From assembly GCA_035761805.1 (NCBI GenBank), contig DASTQL010000128.1, positions 1 to 19,671 of the forward strand: a stretch of DNA of 19,671 bases, read 5' to 3'. Made by a program: the position numbers and the translations under genes. This document shows, one piece after another, positions 7,973-14,498 of this stretch. Source of the DNA: DASTQL01 sp035761805 (GTDB lineage: Bacteria; Actinomycetota; Actinomycetes; Jiangellales; Jiangellaceae). A model generated the notes under the pieces. It saw only the letters and a program-made list of their open reading frames with translations, made no database searches and was not told the DNA's origin. How positions within the stretch are numbered: the first letter of the stretch is position 1; every line of letters starts with the position of its first letter.

Positions 7973-8164
7973 ATGAAGAGCATGACGAACCGTTGGTTCG
8001 CGGCGCCGGTGGCCTCGCCCGTCCTGGCTCGCTACCGCGAGGTGCGCGCCACCGCGGCCATCGGTGCCCCGACGACGGGTGGAGTGCGCCTTCAGCGCTC
8101 CGGCGACCCCACCGTCGTCCTCCCGGGGGACGAGTCCGTCCACGCCTGGAGACCTCCGGTCTAG
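7973..8164 (+). CDS. whiB7 leader peptide (upstream ORF, 63 codons)
   Basis: The ORF starts with ATG at 7973 behind a very strong Shine-Dalgarno (GAGGAGG at 7961-7967, 5-nt spacing, within a longer purine stretch). It encodes 63 residues beginning MKSMTNRWFAAPVASPVLARY and ends in TAG at 8162-8164, 21 nt before the terminator hairpin. Codon usage is ordinary for the genome. No domain, signal peptide or membrane segment is recognised. Its likely job is regulatory: translation reports ribosome activity to the attenuator controlling whiB7. The stop codon lies in the palindrome GGTCTAGACC (8158-8167). Whether the peptide also acts after release is unknown. A start further upstream in frame would overlap uvrD2 and is disfavoured by the ribosome site and promoter. 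Confidence 0.7.
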   Translation: MKSMTNRWFAAPVASPVLARYREVRATAAIGAPTTGGVRLQRSGDPTVVLPGDESVHAWRPPV

Positions 8165-8185
8165 ACCCACCGACCGAGCCCTCCA

Positions 8186-8225
8186 GGCCGCGGACCCGAG
8201 ACCCGGGATCCGCGGCCCTTTTCGT
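8186..8225 (+). terminator. Intrinsic terminator (attenuator) in the whiB7 leader
   Basis: GGCCGCGGA (8186-8194) pairs perfectly with TCCGCGGCC (8209-8217). CCC/GGG extends the stem inside past a single bulged A, leaving a 7-nt loop, and CTTTTCGTT follows directly. This is a textbook Rho-independent terminator placed between the uORF and whiB7, not at a gene end, which marks it as an attenuator. Confidence 0.88.
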
Positions 8226-8268
8226 TGCCCGCACGACCTGCGACCGAGCGGAGGGAGGTGACTTCACC

Positions 8269-8559
8269 GTGATGCTCACCAGCGTCCTCGACGCACTGCC
8301 GGACGCACCCTCCACCGACCTGCGGGTCGAGCTGCCCTGCCAGACCGACCCAGAGTTGTGGTTCGCCGAGCTCCCGGCCGACGTCGAGACGGCCAAGGCC
8401 CTGTGCCGCGAGTGCCCCGTGCGCCCGCAGTGCCTGGCCTCGGCCCTGGAGCGCGCCGAGCCGTGGGGTGTCTGGGGAGGCGAGCTGTTCGCGCAGGGCG
8501 TCGTCGTCCCGCGCAAGCGTCCCCGAGGCCGTCCACGCAAGACCGAGGTGGCCGCGTGA
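8269..8559 (+). CDS. whiB7: WhiB7 transcriptional regulator
   Basis: The 96-aa protein has the WhiB iron-sulfur ligands C24, C46-x2-C49 and C55, the GVWGG turn at 67-71, and a C-terminal AT-hook K83-RPRGRPRK91 that is the hallmark of the WhiB7 subfamily. WhiB7 joins the housekeeping sigma factor and activates intrinsic drug-resistance genes when translation is inhibited or redox state changes. The perfect ribosome site GGAGGTGA (8254-8261) is best spaced for the GTG at 8269 (7 nt); the adjacent ATG at 8272 would give 95 residues and is a close alternative. It lies downstream of uvrD2 as in mycobacteria and is expressed through the attenuated leader described above. The identification is firm. 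Confidence 0.95.
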   Translation: MMLTSVLDALPDAPSTDLRVELPCQTDPELWFAELPADVETAKALCRECPVRPQCLASALERAEPWGVWGGELFAQGVVVPRKRPRGRPRKTEVAA

Positions 8560-8652
8560 CCGTGGCCGCACCGGCCCCGACCGAGAGAGAGCCAGATGAA
8601 CCAGACCCGTCGACCCAGTCCTGGATTCACCAACACGTCGAGGAGCACCGAG

Positions 8653-8838
8653 ATGAGTTTCATCCACGAAGCCCTGGCCCGAGCGCACAGTCAGCAGCTG
8701 CTGGGCGAGGCCGAGCGGGAGCGCGTCGCGCGCCGCCTGGTCGCCGCCCGCCGGCGCGAGCGCCGCGCCGAGCGGGCCGCCCAGCGGGCGTCGCGCCTGG
8801 CCCGCCTGGCCAGCGCGTCCGTCACCCGCGCCGTCTGA
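8653..8838 (+). CDS. Small Arg-rich hypothetical protein
   Basis: The 61-aa protein begins MSFIHEALARAHSQQLLGEA and becomes strongly basic, with repeated RR and AERAA-type heptad-like spacing that suggests a single long helix. ATG at 8653 is preceded by GAGGAG with about 7-nt spacing; an upstream in-frame ATG at 8596 would give 80 residues but has a weaker site. It lies 93 bp after whiB7 with no terminator between, and a large hairpin follows, so it is probably co-transcribed with whiB7. I do not recognise a domain. Its basic helix could bind nucleic acid or ribosomes, but that is only a suggestion. Confidence 0.7.
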   Translation: MSFIHEALARAHSQQLLGEAERERVARRLVAARRRERRAERAAQRASRLARLASASVTRAV

Positions 8839-8885
8839 CGCGGGGGATCCGAGGGTTCACCCGTTCCCACCAAGTGCGGAACACC

Positions 8886-8922
8886 GACGGATCATCCTCC
8901 CGCCCGGGGAGGGTGATCCGTC
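8886..8922. terminator. Large hairpin terminator after the whiB7 transcript
   Basis: A 16-bp stem (8886-8901 with 8907-8922, one position pairing only as G-U) closes a 5-nt loop. No U-tract follows, as is common for hairpin terminators in GC-rich actinobacteria. It separates the whiB7 and small-protein transcript from mcr. Confidence 0.75.
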
Positions 8923-8941
8923 CGTCGTCGTGGCGGCCTGT

Positions 8942-8947
8942 CAGTCT
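8942..8947 (+). promoter_or_regulatory. Possible -10 box of mcr (leaderless)
   Basis: CAGTCT lies 7 nt before the GTG start of the racemase gene, which lacks a Shine-Dalgarno. It matches only the A and final T of TANNNT. Confidence 0.35.
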
Positions 8948-8954
8948 GGACCGC

Positions 8955-10106
8955 GTGCCTGCACCACTGACGGGGATCCGCGTCGTCGAGCTCGCCGCCG
9001 TCGGCCCGGTCCCCTTCGCGGGGATGGTGCTGGCCGACCTCGGCGCCGATGTCGTCCGGGTGGACCGGTTGCCCGGCATGGACCCGTACGCGGTCGGGCC
9101 CTTGGGGGGCGGGGGTCCGTTGGGTCGTGGTCGCCGATCGGTCGCGGTGGACCTGCGCGACCCTGCGGGCGCCGACGTCGTCCGCCGACTGGTCAACGGC
9201 ACCGACGTGCTGCTCGAGGGCTTCCGTCCGGGCGTCGCCGAGCGGCTCCGCCTCGGCCCGGACGTCCTGACCGCCGACAACCCGCGGCTGGTGTACGCCC
9301 GGATGACCGGCTACGGCCAGGACGGCCCCCTGGCCGGCGAGGCGGGCCATGACCTGACCTACCTCGCGTACACCGGGGTGCTGCACGCGATCGGCGAGGC
9401 GGGCCGCCGGCCCGTACCGCCGCTCAACGTCGTCGGCGACTTCGGTGGCGGGGGGATGGTGCTGGTCGCCGGGGTGCTCGCGGCGCTGCTCGAGCGCGAG
9501 CGGTCCGGGCTCGGCCAGGTGGTCGACGCGGCCATGACGGAGGGCGCCGCATACCTGTCGACCATGATCCGGGCGGCTCACAGCACCGGGATCTGGCGGG
9601 ACGAGCGGGGCGCCAACCTGCTCGACGGCGGTGCGCCGCACTACCGCTGCTACGAGACGTCGGACAGCCGATGGGTGGCGGTGGCGGCGTTGGAGCCGAC
9701 CTTCTGGACCGCCCTGCTGGAGACGCTCGGCCTCGGCGACGCCGACCTGCCCTCGCCGTACGACCAGCGCCTCTGGCCGGAGCTGCACGCCCTGCTCGAG
9801 GGCATCTTCGCGACCCGGACGCGGGACGAGTGGGCTGCGGCCTTCGCCGGTGTGGACGCCTGCGTCGCACCCGTGCTGTCGCTCGCCGAAGCGCCTGAGC
9901 ACCCGCAGGCCCTCGCGCGGCGGGCCTACGTGCAGGTCGGCGATGCGCTGGTCCCAGCGCCTGCGCCGCGGCTGGCCCGCACCCCCCCTGGCGCGGATGC
10001 GGCCGCCGGGCCGGAGCCGGGGGAGGACACCACCGCTGTGCTGGCCGAGCTGGGGATCGGCACGGAGGCGGTGGAGCGGCTGCGTTCGGCGGGCGTCATC
10101 GCCTGA
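8955..10106 (+). CDS. mcr: Alpha-methylacyl-CoA racemase (CoA-transferase family III)
   Basis: The 383-aa protein belongs to the CaiB/BaiF family and reads through most of its length like M. tuberculosis Mcr (for example GHDLTYLAYTGVLHAIG, PPLNVVGDFGGGG, GQVVDAAM, GANLLDGGAPHY). The catalytic residues of Mcr (H126, D156, E241) correspond to H132, D162 and E247 here, each shifted by six. It would interconvert the 2R and 2S forms of 2-methyl-branched acyl-CoA esters so that branched fatty acids or sterol side chains can enter beta-oxidation. A short Gly/Arg-rich insertion near 50-61 is the main difference. The start at GTG 8955 follows the preceding hairpin and matches the family N-terminus. 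It converges on the tetR-type gene with a 14-bp gap. Confidence 0.9.
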   Translation: MPAPLTGIRVVELAAVGPVPFAGMVLADLGADVVRVDRLPGMDPYAVGPLGGGGPLGRGRRSVAVDLRDPAGADVVRRLVNGTDVLLEGFRPGVAERLRLGPDVLTADNPRLVYARMTGYGQDGPLAGEAGHDLTYLAYTGVLHAIGEAGRRPVPPLNVVGDFGGGGMVLVAGVLAALLERERSGLGQVVDAAMTEGAAYLSTMIRAAHSTGIWRDERGANLLDGGAPHYRCYETSDSRWVAVAALEPTFWTALLETLGLGDADLPSPYDQRLWPELHALLEGIFATRTRDEWAAAFAGVDACVAPVLSLAEAPEHPQALARRAYVQVGDALVPAPAPRLARTPPGADAAAGPEPGEDTTAVLAELGIGTEAVERLRSAGVIA

Positions 10107-10120
10107 GCAGTCGCCGACCG

Positions 10121-10759
10121 TCAGCGAAGCACCGATGCGCACATGAGGTCACCGACCCACTCCTGGTAGTCGTCACCGCTCCAGCCGCGCACGTCGGTGA
10201 GCAGGTGCCACACGTCGACGCTGTTGAGGGTCCAGATGCGGTCGCGCGCCGCCTCGACGGTCATCTCCGGGGCGAGGGCACCGAGTTCGGCGACGCGGCG
10301 AGCTACCATCGTCGTCCCCGTGAGGCGCTCGGCGTCGGTGGTGTGCTGTACCGCGACGAGGTCGGGGTCCCCGGCCGCGGCTCCTGCTGTGATCTGCCGC
10401 AGGAGCGGTCCCACCCGGTCCAGCACCGCGCGGCCGAGGCGTGCATACCCGCGGAGGAAGCCTGCGGCGTCCACCTCGGCGTACAGCGTCAACACCTCCG
10501 GGCGCTGCGCGAGCGGGAGCTCGTCGGCGTCGCCGGCGAGCGCGAGGTCGTACGCCGCCTTGAGCAGGGTGGGCTTGGTGGCGAAGGCGTTGTACACGGT
10601 CTGCGTCGAGACACCAGCCGCGCGTGCCACGGCGGCGACCGACGTGGCGGCGTAGCCGTCACGCACGAACAGGTCCGCCGCCGTCCGTGCCACGCGCTCC
10701 CGTGTCTCCCGCGCCTGCCGCTCACGCAGGGGGCTCGTGTAGGGGCGGGAAGCGTTCAA
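10121..10759 (-). CDS. TetR-family transcriptional regulator
   Basis: The protein (212 aa from the proposed start) has a TetR N-terminal DNA-binding domain: RERVARTAADLFVRDGYAATSVAAVARAAGVSTQTVYNAF, helix-turn-helix about 39-59. The ligand domain is unassigned. Start choice is uncertain. A TTG at 10804 would extend it to 227 aa, but that stretch overlaps the AT-rich promoter region. The TTG at 10759 has AGAGG 9 nt upstream and sits 20 nt below the -10-like TAGTAT on the minus strand, so I prefer it. It is divergent from the four-helix membrane protein gene at 10845 and probably represses it and itself through the inverted repeat between them. Confidence 0.88.
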   Translation of the reverse strand: MNASRPYTSPLRERQARETRERVARTAADLFVRDGYAATSVAAVARAAGVSTQTVYNAFATKPTLLKAAYDLALAGDADELPLAQRPEVLTLYAEVDAAGFLRGYARLGRAVLDRVGPLLRQITAGAAAGDPDLVAVQHTTDAERLTGTTMVARRVAELGALAPEMTVEAARDRIWTLNSVDVWHLLTDVRGWSGDDYQEWVGDLMCASVLR

Positions 10760-10763
10760 TCCA

Positions 10764-10792
10764 CTTGACCTCTGCTCAAGCCAATATACTAT
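10764..10792 (+). promoter_or_regulatory. Divergent promoter and probable TetR operator
   Basis: The inverted repeat CTTGA-N7-TCAAG (10764-10780) overlaps a plus-strand -35 TTGACC (10765-10770), followed after 16 nt by -10 TACTAT (10787-10792). On the minus strand a TAGTAT hexamer (10786-10791) could serve the regulator gene. One operator over both promoters is typical of divergent TetR pairs. The patch is visibly richer in A/T than its surroundings. Confidence 0.6.
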
Positions 10793-10844
10793 CCCTACAG
10801 TCAATCACAGCGCCGTCGCGCCCACAGACACGCCAGGAGACGAG

Positions 10845-11354
10845 ATGACGGTCTCGGTCCAGATCGCCGAACCTGTCGGCACCCTCTCGGGCCCCGCGTG
10901 GCGCCGCTGGAACCTCGCGGGCCTCACAGCCCTCACCGCCTACTCGACGGCCCTGGGCTGGCAGGCGCAGCTCGTGTCGTACCCGCTCTACCGCGCCGTC
11001 GCTCCTGATGACTTCGTCGCGTACCACGCCCAGTACAGCTCCGGGATCCCGCTCGTCGTGGTAGTCCCCGGCTTCGTGGGCTTCCTGGCCGGCACCGCCT
11101 TCTGGTGGACGCGACCGGCGCACGTCCCCCGTCCCGTTGCCGGGGTCGTCAGCGCGGCCGGCCTGACGGCGCTGCTGTCGACGGTGCTGTGGGCGATTCC
11201 GGCGCACGACCGCCTGGACGGTGACGGGTTCTCGCACACGACGGTCGACTCGCTCCTGCAGGCCAACCTGGTGCGCAGCCTCGCGTTGTCCGCGGGCACA
11301 GTCGCGCTGGTCTGGTGCGTCGGCCGGCTGGGGCGGGGAACCGGCCGGCGATGA
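10845..11354 (+). CDS. Four-helix membrane protein (tentatively DUF1772-like)
   Basis: The 169-aa protein has four predicted membrane segments at about 24-46, 65-87, 97-118 and 143-162, with a conserved-looking W-Q-A-Q-L-V-S-Y-P-L-Y after the first segment. The arrangement and size resemble DUF1772 (anthrone-oxygenase-like) proteins, but I could not confirm membership. ATG 10845 is preceded by AGGAG with suitable spacing. The gene is divergent from the TetR regulator, so it is probably derepressed by that regulator's ligand. Small membrane proteins in such pairs often handle hydrophobic small molecules; the real substrate is unknown. Confidence 0.75.
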   Translation: MTVSVQIAEPVGTLSGPAWRRWNLAGLTALTAYSTALGWQAQLVSYPLYRAVAPDDFVAYHAQYSSGIPLVVVVPGFVGFLAGTAFWWTRPAHVPRPVAGVVSAAGLTALLSTVLWAIPAHDRLDGDGFSHTTVDSLLQANLVRSLALSAGTVALVWCVGRLGRGTGRR

Positions 11355-11421
11355 GCCTGCCCGTCCTCGTCATGGGGGGCGGGCGGCCCGGCGGGCTGCC
11401 TGCGGCGATCGCGCCTTGTGG

Positions 11422-11427
11422 CAGGCT
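11422..11427 (+). promoter_or_regulatory. Possible -10 box of the phosphodiesterase gene (leaderless)
   Basis: CAGGCT is followed by 7 nt and then the GTG start at 11435, where no Shine-Dalgarno is visible. It is a partial match to TANNNT. Confidence 0.35.
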
Positions 11428-11434
11428 CGGCCGG

Positions 11435-12919
11435 GTGAGTGACCTGCGCGACAAGGCCGTGGATGCGCTGGTGGACCCGGCCTGGGCCCACGTCGTCGAC
11501 CTCGTCGCGCACCCCGACGGCGACGGCGGGGTCGTGGTGGCGAACAGCGCCGGGGCGGCCCGGCTGGCGCCGGGTGACGACCCGGAGGTCGTGTGGGGAG
11601 CCGACCCGGTCGCGGACCAGGACCCGATGGCCTTCCTCCCGTACGACCGGGAGCTGGCCGACCCGTCGCCGCCGGGATCCCGCAATGCCTACCCGTACGC
11701 CGCGGAGCGGCTCCTCCCCGTCTTCGCCGACCCCGACCGCTCCCCGGACCTGGTCGTCGTGCACACCCCGCGGCACTACTTCCCCGAGCACGGCGGGCAC
11801 GCGGGCGAGCACGGCAGCCTGGATGTGATCCAGTCCCGGGCGCCGCTCCTGCTGTCCGGTCCCGGGGTGCGGGAGCGGGGCGTGCTCGACGACCACGCCC
11901 GGCTGGTCGACGTCGGACCCACCCTGGCGTCGCTCGCGGGCGTGGACGGCGACGGTGGCCGTCTTGTGGACGAGGCCGGGCGGCCCCTGGACGGGCGCGT
12001 CCTCGACCGGCTGGTCGGACCGGGCGCCAGCTGGGTCGTGGGCATCCTCTGGGACGGCGCGCACTGCAGTGACCTCCTGCACCTGGTTGCCCGCGGTGAC
12101 CTGCCCGGCGTCGCGCGCCTGCTCGACCGGGGGTGCGCGCTCGCCGGCGGCGCCGTGGCCGAGTTCCCCAGCGTCACGCTGACCAACCACACGTCGATCC
12201 TGACCGGCGTCGCCCCTGGCCGGCACGGTGTGCTCGGCAACGCCTACTACGACCGGGCCACCAGTGAGGTCGTGGTCCCGAACGACGCGGCGACCTGGCA
12301 CCGCTCGGCCGAGTGGCTCCGCCCGGGCGTGACCACGGTCTTCGAGCAGGTGGCGGCGGCCCGGCCCGGCGTGTCCACGGCCTGCGTCAACGAGGCGGTC
12401 GACCGCGGTGCCACGTGGTCGACCATGTCGCTGGTCCGGGACTACGGCGTGCCCGGTGGGGCCGGCGGGCTCGACCACCTCCTGCCCGACCCGGCGGCGT
12501 CCCGGTACCTGTCGTCACGGGACCACCTGACCGACGCGGGGTACGCCTGGGCGACCCAGGTCGACGATGCGGGCGTGGAGCACCTGCTCGCGCTCTGGGC
12601 TCGGCCGGTGGAGGCTCCCGCTCTCACCTGGTGGTCCCACGTGGTCACCGATGCCGGCCACCACGCCGGAGGGCCGCGCTCGCGGGTCGCCCGGGACTCC
12701 CTGGCCGACGCTGACCGCCGCCTGCAGGTGTTCCTGGACCACCTCGACGGGCTCGGCGTCACCGACGACGTCGTCGTGCTGCTCACGGCAGACCACGGCT
12801 GTGAGGCCGCCGACCCGAGGGTCCGTGGCGACTGGGACGACGCGCTGTCGGCCGCGGGCCTGCCGTTTCGTGACGTCGGGCCGGGATTCGTCTACCTGGG
12901 CGAGGACGTGGCCGGGTGA
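11435..12919 (+). CDS. Alkaline-phosphatase-superfamily phosphodiesterase/nucleotide pyrophosphatase, motifs apparently permuted
   Basis: The 494-aa protein has the metal ligands of type I phosphodiesterases: D207 (WDGAH), a nucleophile in FPSVTLTNHTSILTG (about 244-257), GRHGVLGNAYYD (262-273), D406-x2-H409 (TDAGHHAG) and D453-H454 (LTADHG). After ADHG the protein ends within about 40 residues and lacks the usual last metal-binding histidine and fold-closing segment. That part instead appears at the N-terminus: EHGSLDVIQSRAPLLLSGPGVRERG at 125-149 and RLVDVGPTLASLAGV at 156-170, which is typical C-terminal sequence of this superfamily. The order looks circularly permuted. No signal peptide is seen, so it is probably cytoplasmic. 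The substrate is unknown. The stop overlaps the next start as GTGA. An in-frame ATG at 11315 lies within the preceding gene and is rejected. Confidence 0.85.
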   Translation: MSDLRDKAVDALVDPAWAHVVDLVAHPDGDGGVVVANSAGAARLAPGDDPEVVWGADPVADQDPMAFLPYDRELADPSPPGSRNAYPYAAERLLPVFADPDRSPDLVVVHTPRHYFPEHGGHAGEHGSLDVIQSRAPLLLSGPGVRERGVLDDHARLVDVGPTLASLAGVDGDGGRLVDEAGRPLDGRVLDRLVGPGASWVVGILWDGAHCSDLLHLVARGDLPGVARLLDRGCALAGGAVAEFPSVTLTNHTSILTGVAPGRHGVLGNAYYDRATSEVVVPNDAATWHRSAEWLRPGVTTVFEQVAAARPGVSTACVNEAVDRGATWSTMSLVRDYGVPGGAGGLDHLLPDPAASRYLSSRDHLTDAGYAWATQVDDAGVEHLLALWARPVEAPALTWWSHVVTDAGHHAGGPRSRVARDSLADADRRLQVFLDHLDGLGVTDDVVVLLTADHGCEAADPRVRGDWDDALSAAGLPFRDVGPGFVYLGEDVAG

Positions 12920-13098
12920 CCGACGCCGCGGAGCAGCCGGTGACCTGTGCCTGGTGCGGGCGGACGGCCCCCGGGGAGCGCGTGCCCATGGACTGGGTGG
13001 GGGACGTGGCGGAGGGCCGGCAGCGGTACTACTGCCCGGTCTGCGCCCGGGAGCACCTGCGGTCGATCGAGGCCCGGCTCGACCAGGAGTGGTGGTAG
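12916..13098 (+). CDS. Small zinc-ribbon protein coupled to the phosphodiesterase gene
   Basis: The 60-aa protein carries two C-x2-C knuckles (C11-A-W-C14 and C40-P-V-C43), forming a probable zinc ribbon, followed by a short helix ending EARLDQEWW. The GTG start at 12916 overlaps the upstream stop (GTGA), so translation is coupled to the phosphodiesterase-like gene and the two products may act together. No specific family function is recognised. It converges on the UbiB-like gene with an 18-bp gap. Confidence 0.82.
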   Translation: MTDAAEQPVTCAWCGRTAPGERVPMDWVGDVAEGRQRYYCPVCAREHLRSIEARLDQEWW

Positions 13099-13116
13099 CG
13101 GCGGAATCCCTCCGGG

Positions 13117-14445
13117 TCAGGAGGCGACCTCCCGGCCGTCGGCGAAGCCGGGCAGCCACCGCACCAGCTCGCCCCGGAACGGCGCGTGGGCGTCGAGCTG
13201 GGACAGCACGCCAACGCCGCCAAGCCACACCCGGTGCACCAACAGGTAGGACGGCGGCAGGTTGAGCCGGAGGCCGACGGTGTAGCCCGGCTGACGTGGG
13301 TCGTTGATCCGGGCGAACTGCTCGCGCATCCAGTCCCGGGTGAAGTGGAAGGTCTCGACCGTAGCCGGCTCGATGAACGGCGCGAGGTACTCGTACAGCT
13401 CGCCGGGGTCGATCCGGATGAGCGGCTTGACGAAGCCCTCGTCGCGCAGGCCCTGCAGCATGGCGTCGACGTCGCCGTCGACGGCCCGGCGCAGCAACCG
13501 GCCGATGGAGGGCGGCAGCCCCCCGGGGAGCCGGGCCACGGCGCCGTAGTCGAGGACGCCGAGTCGGCCGTCCGGGGTCATGCGGTAGTTGCCCGGGTGG
13601 GGGTCGGCGTGCAGCAGATCGGCGCGCGCCGGCCCGGAGAAGCAGAACCGGACGTAGAGCAGGCCGGCCCGGTCCCGCTCGTCCGGCTCGCCGACCGCGA
13701 TGATGTCCGACAGCGGCCGTCCCTCGAGCCACTCGGAGACGATCACCCGCTCGGTGTCGTGCACGACCGCCGGCACGGTGAAGTCCGCGTCACCGGCGAA
13801 GGCCGCGTGGAAGCCGCGCTGTGCCTCCGCCTCGAGCCGGTAGTCCAGCTCCTCCACGATGCGGTCCCGCAGCTCGTCCAGCAGGGGCTTGATGTCGATG
13901 CCCGGGATCCACGAGCCGAACATGCGCCCGAGCCGGGCGATCTGGTTCAGGTCCGAGCGCAGCGCCTCGCCGGCTCCCGGGTATTGGACCTTGACGGCCA
14001 CGTCCCGCCCGTCGCGCCAGACGGCCCGGTGCACCTGCCCGATCGAGGCAGCGGCCGCCGGCAGGTCGTCGAAGGAGGCGAACCTGCGCCGCCAGCGGGG
14101 ACCGAGCTGTGCGGCCAGCACCTCGTGCACGACGGAAGCCGGCATCGGTGGCGCCGCGTCCTGCAGCCGCGTCAGCGTGCTCCGGTACGGTGCGGCCAGC
14201 TCCTCGGGGAGCGCCGATTCGAAGATCGACAGTGCCTGGCCGAACTTCATGGCTCCGCCCTTGAGCTCTCCCAGGACGCGGAAGATCTGCTCGGCCGTGC
14301 GCTGCTGGAGCTCGGCCGCGACCGCCTCCGCTGGGGCCCCGCCGAGGCGCCGGCCCAACCCCCAGGTCGCCCGGCCGGCCACCCCCAGCGGCAGGGCGGC
14401 CAGCTTGGCGGTCCGGGTGACGGCCTTGCGCGGCAGGTCGCTCAC
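13117..14445 (-). CDS. UbiB/ABC1-family atypical protein kinase (Rv3197-like)
   Basis: The 442-aa protein has the ABC1/ADCK/UbiB signature set: K67-F-G-Q70 (KxGQ), the Ala-rich nucleotide loop AAAASIGQV at 131-139 replacing the usual P-loop, K152 in VAVKVQYP, E199 in VEELDYRLEAEAQ, D281-PHPGN286 and the metal-binding D299-Y-G301. Family members are ATPases/kinases linked to isoprenoid-quinone biology. The M. tuberculosis relative Rv3197 sits beside whiB7, and from memory belongs to its regulon and has been linked to macrolide tolerance. Here the gene is about 4.5 kb from whiB7 and its promoter lacks an obvious A-tract. The GTG start has CACAAT 6 nt upstream and no Shine-Dalgarno. Divergent from the cyclotransferase gene. 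Confidence 0.9.
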   Translation of the reverse strand: MSDLPRKAVTRTAKLAALPLGVAGRATWGLGRRLGGAPAEAVAAELQQRTAEQIFRVLGELKGGAMKFGQALSIFESALPEELAAPYRSTLTRLQDAAPPMPASVVHEVLAAQLGPRWRRRFASFDDLPAAAASIGQVHRAVWRDGRDVAVKVQYPGAGEALRSDLNQIARLGRMFGSWIPGIDIKPLLDELRDRIVEELDYRLEAEAQRGFHAAFAGDADFTVPAVVHDTERVIVSEWLEGRPLSDIIAVGEPDERDRAGLLYVRFCFSGPARADLLHADPHPGNYRMTPDGRLGVLDYGAVARLPGGLPPSIGRLLRRAVDGDVDAMLQGLRDEGFVKPLIRIDPGELYEYLAPFIEPATVETFHFTRDWMREQFARINDPRQPGYTVGLRLNLPPSYLLVHRVWLGGVGVLSQLDAHAPFRGELVRWLPGFADGREVAS

Positions 14446-14498
14446 CGCGCCATTGTGTCCCGGCCCGGGGGCTGGCGCCGCGTGGTTACCCTGAGGCG
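14446..14498. promoter_or_regulatory. Divergent leaderless promoters (UbiB-like / glutamine cyclotransferase)
   Basis: In 53 bp, a minus-strand CACAAT (14452-14457) lies 6 nt before the GTG at 14445, and a plus-strand TACCCT (14487-14492) lies 6 nt before the ATG at 14499. Neither gene has a Shine-Dalgarno. The symmetry supports both start codons and leaderless mRNAs. Confidence 0.55.

Larger units (their letters stand above)
7921..8268 (+). promoter_or_regulatory. whiB7 leader with uORF-controlled transcription attenuator
   Basis: From the predicted start near 7921 the leader contains a strong ribosome site, a 63-codon upstream ORF, and a terminator hairpin with U-tract at 8186-8225. An 8-nt segment inside the uORF, CCGCGGCC at 8052-8059, is identical to part of the terminator's 3' arm (8210-8217). 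It can therefore pair with the 5' arm GGCCGCGG (8186-8193) and block termination. A second alternative stem, GCCTGGAG (8144-8151) with CTCCAGGC (8181-8188), also overlaps the 5' arm. Ribosomes translating the uORF would cover 8052-8059 and permit termination; slowed ribosomes would leave it free and allow read-through. uORF-dependent attenuation is established for whiB7/wblC in other actinobacteria; these particular pairings are my reading. Confidence 0.75.

Noticed and set aside
10760..10804. TetR regulator starting at the TTG at 10804
   Set aside because: The added 15 codons run through the A/T-rich promoter and operator. The TTG at 10759 has a ribosome site and fits the predicted transcription start, though the choice is not certain.
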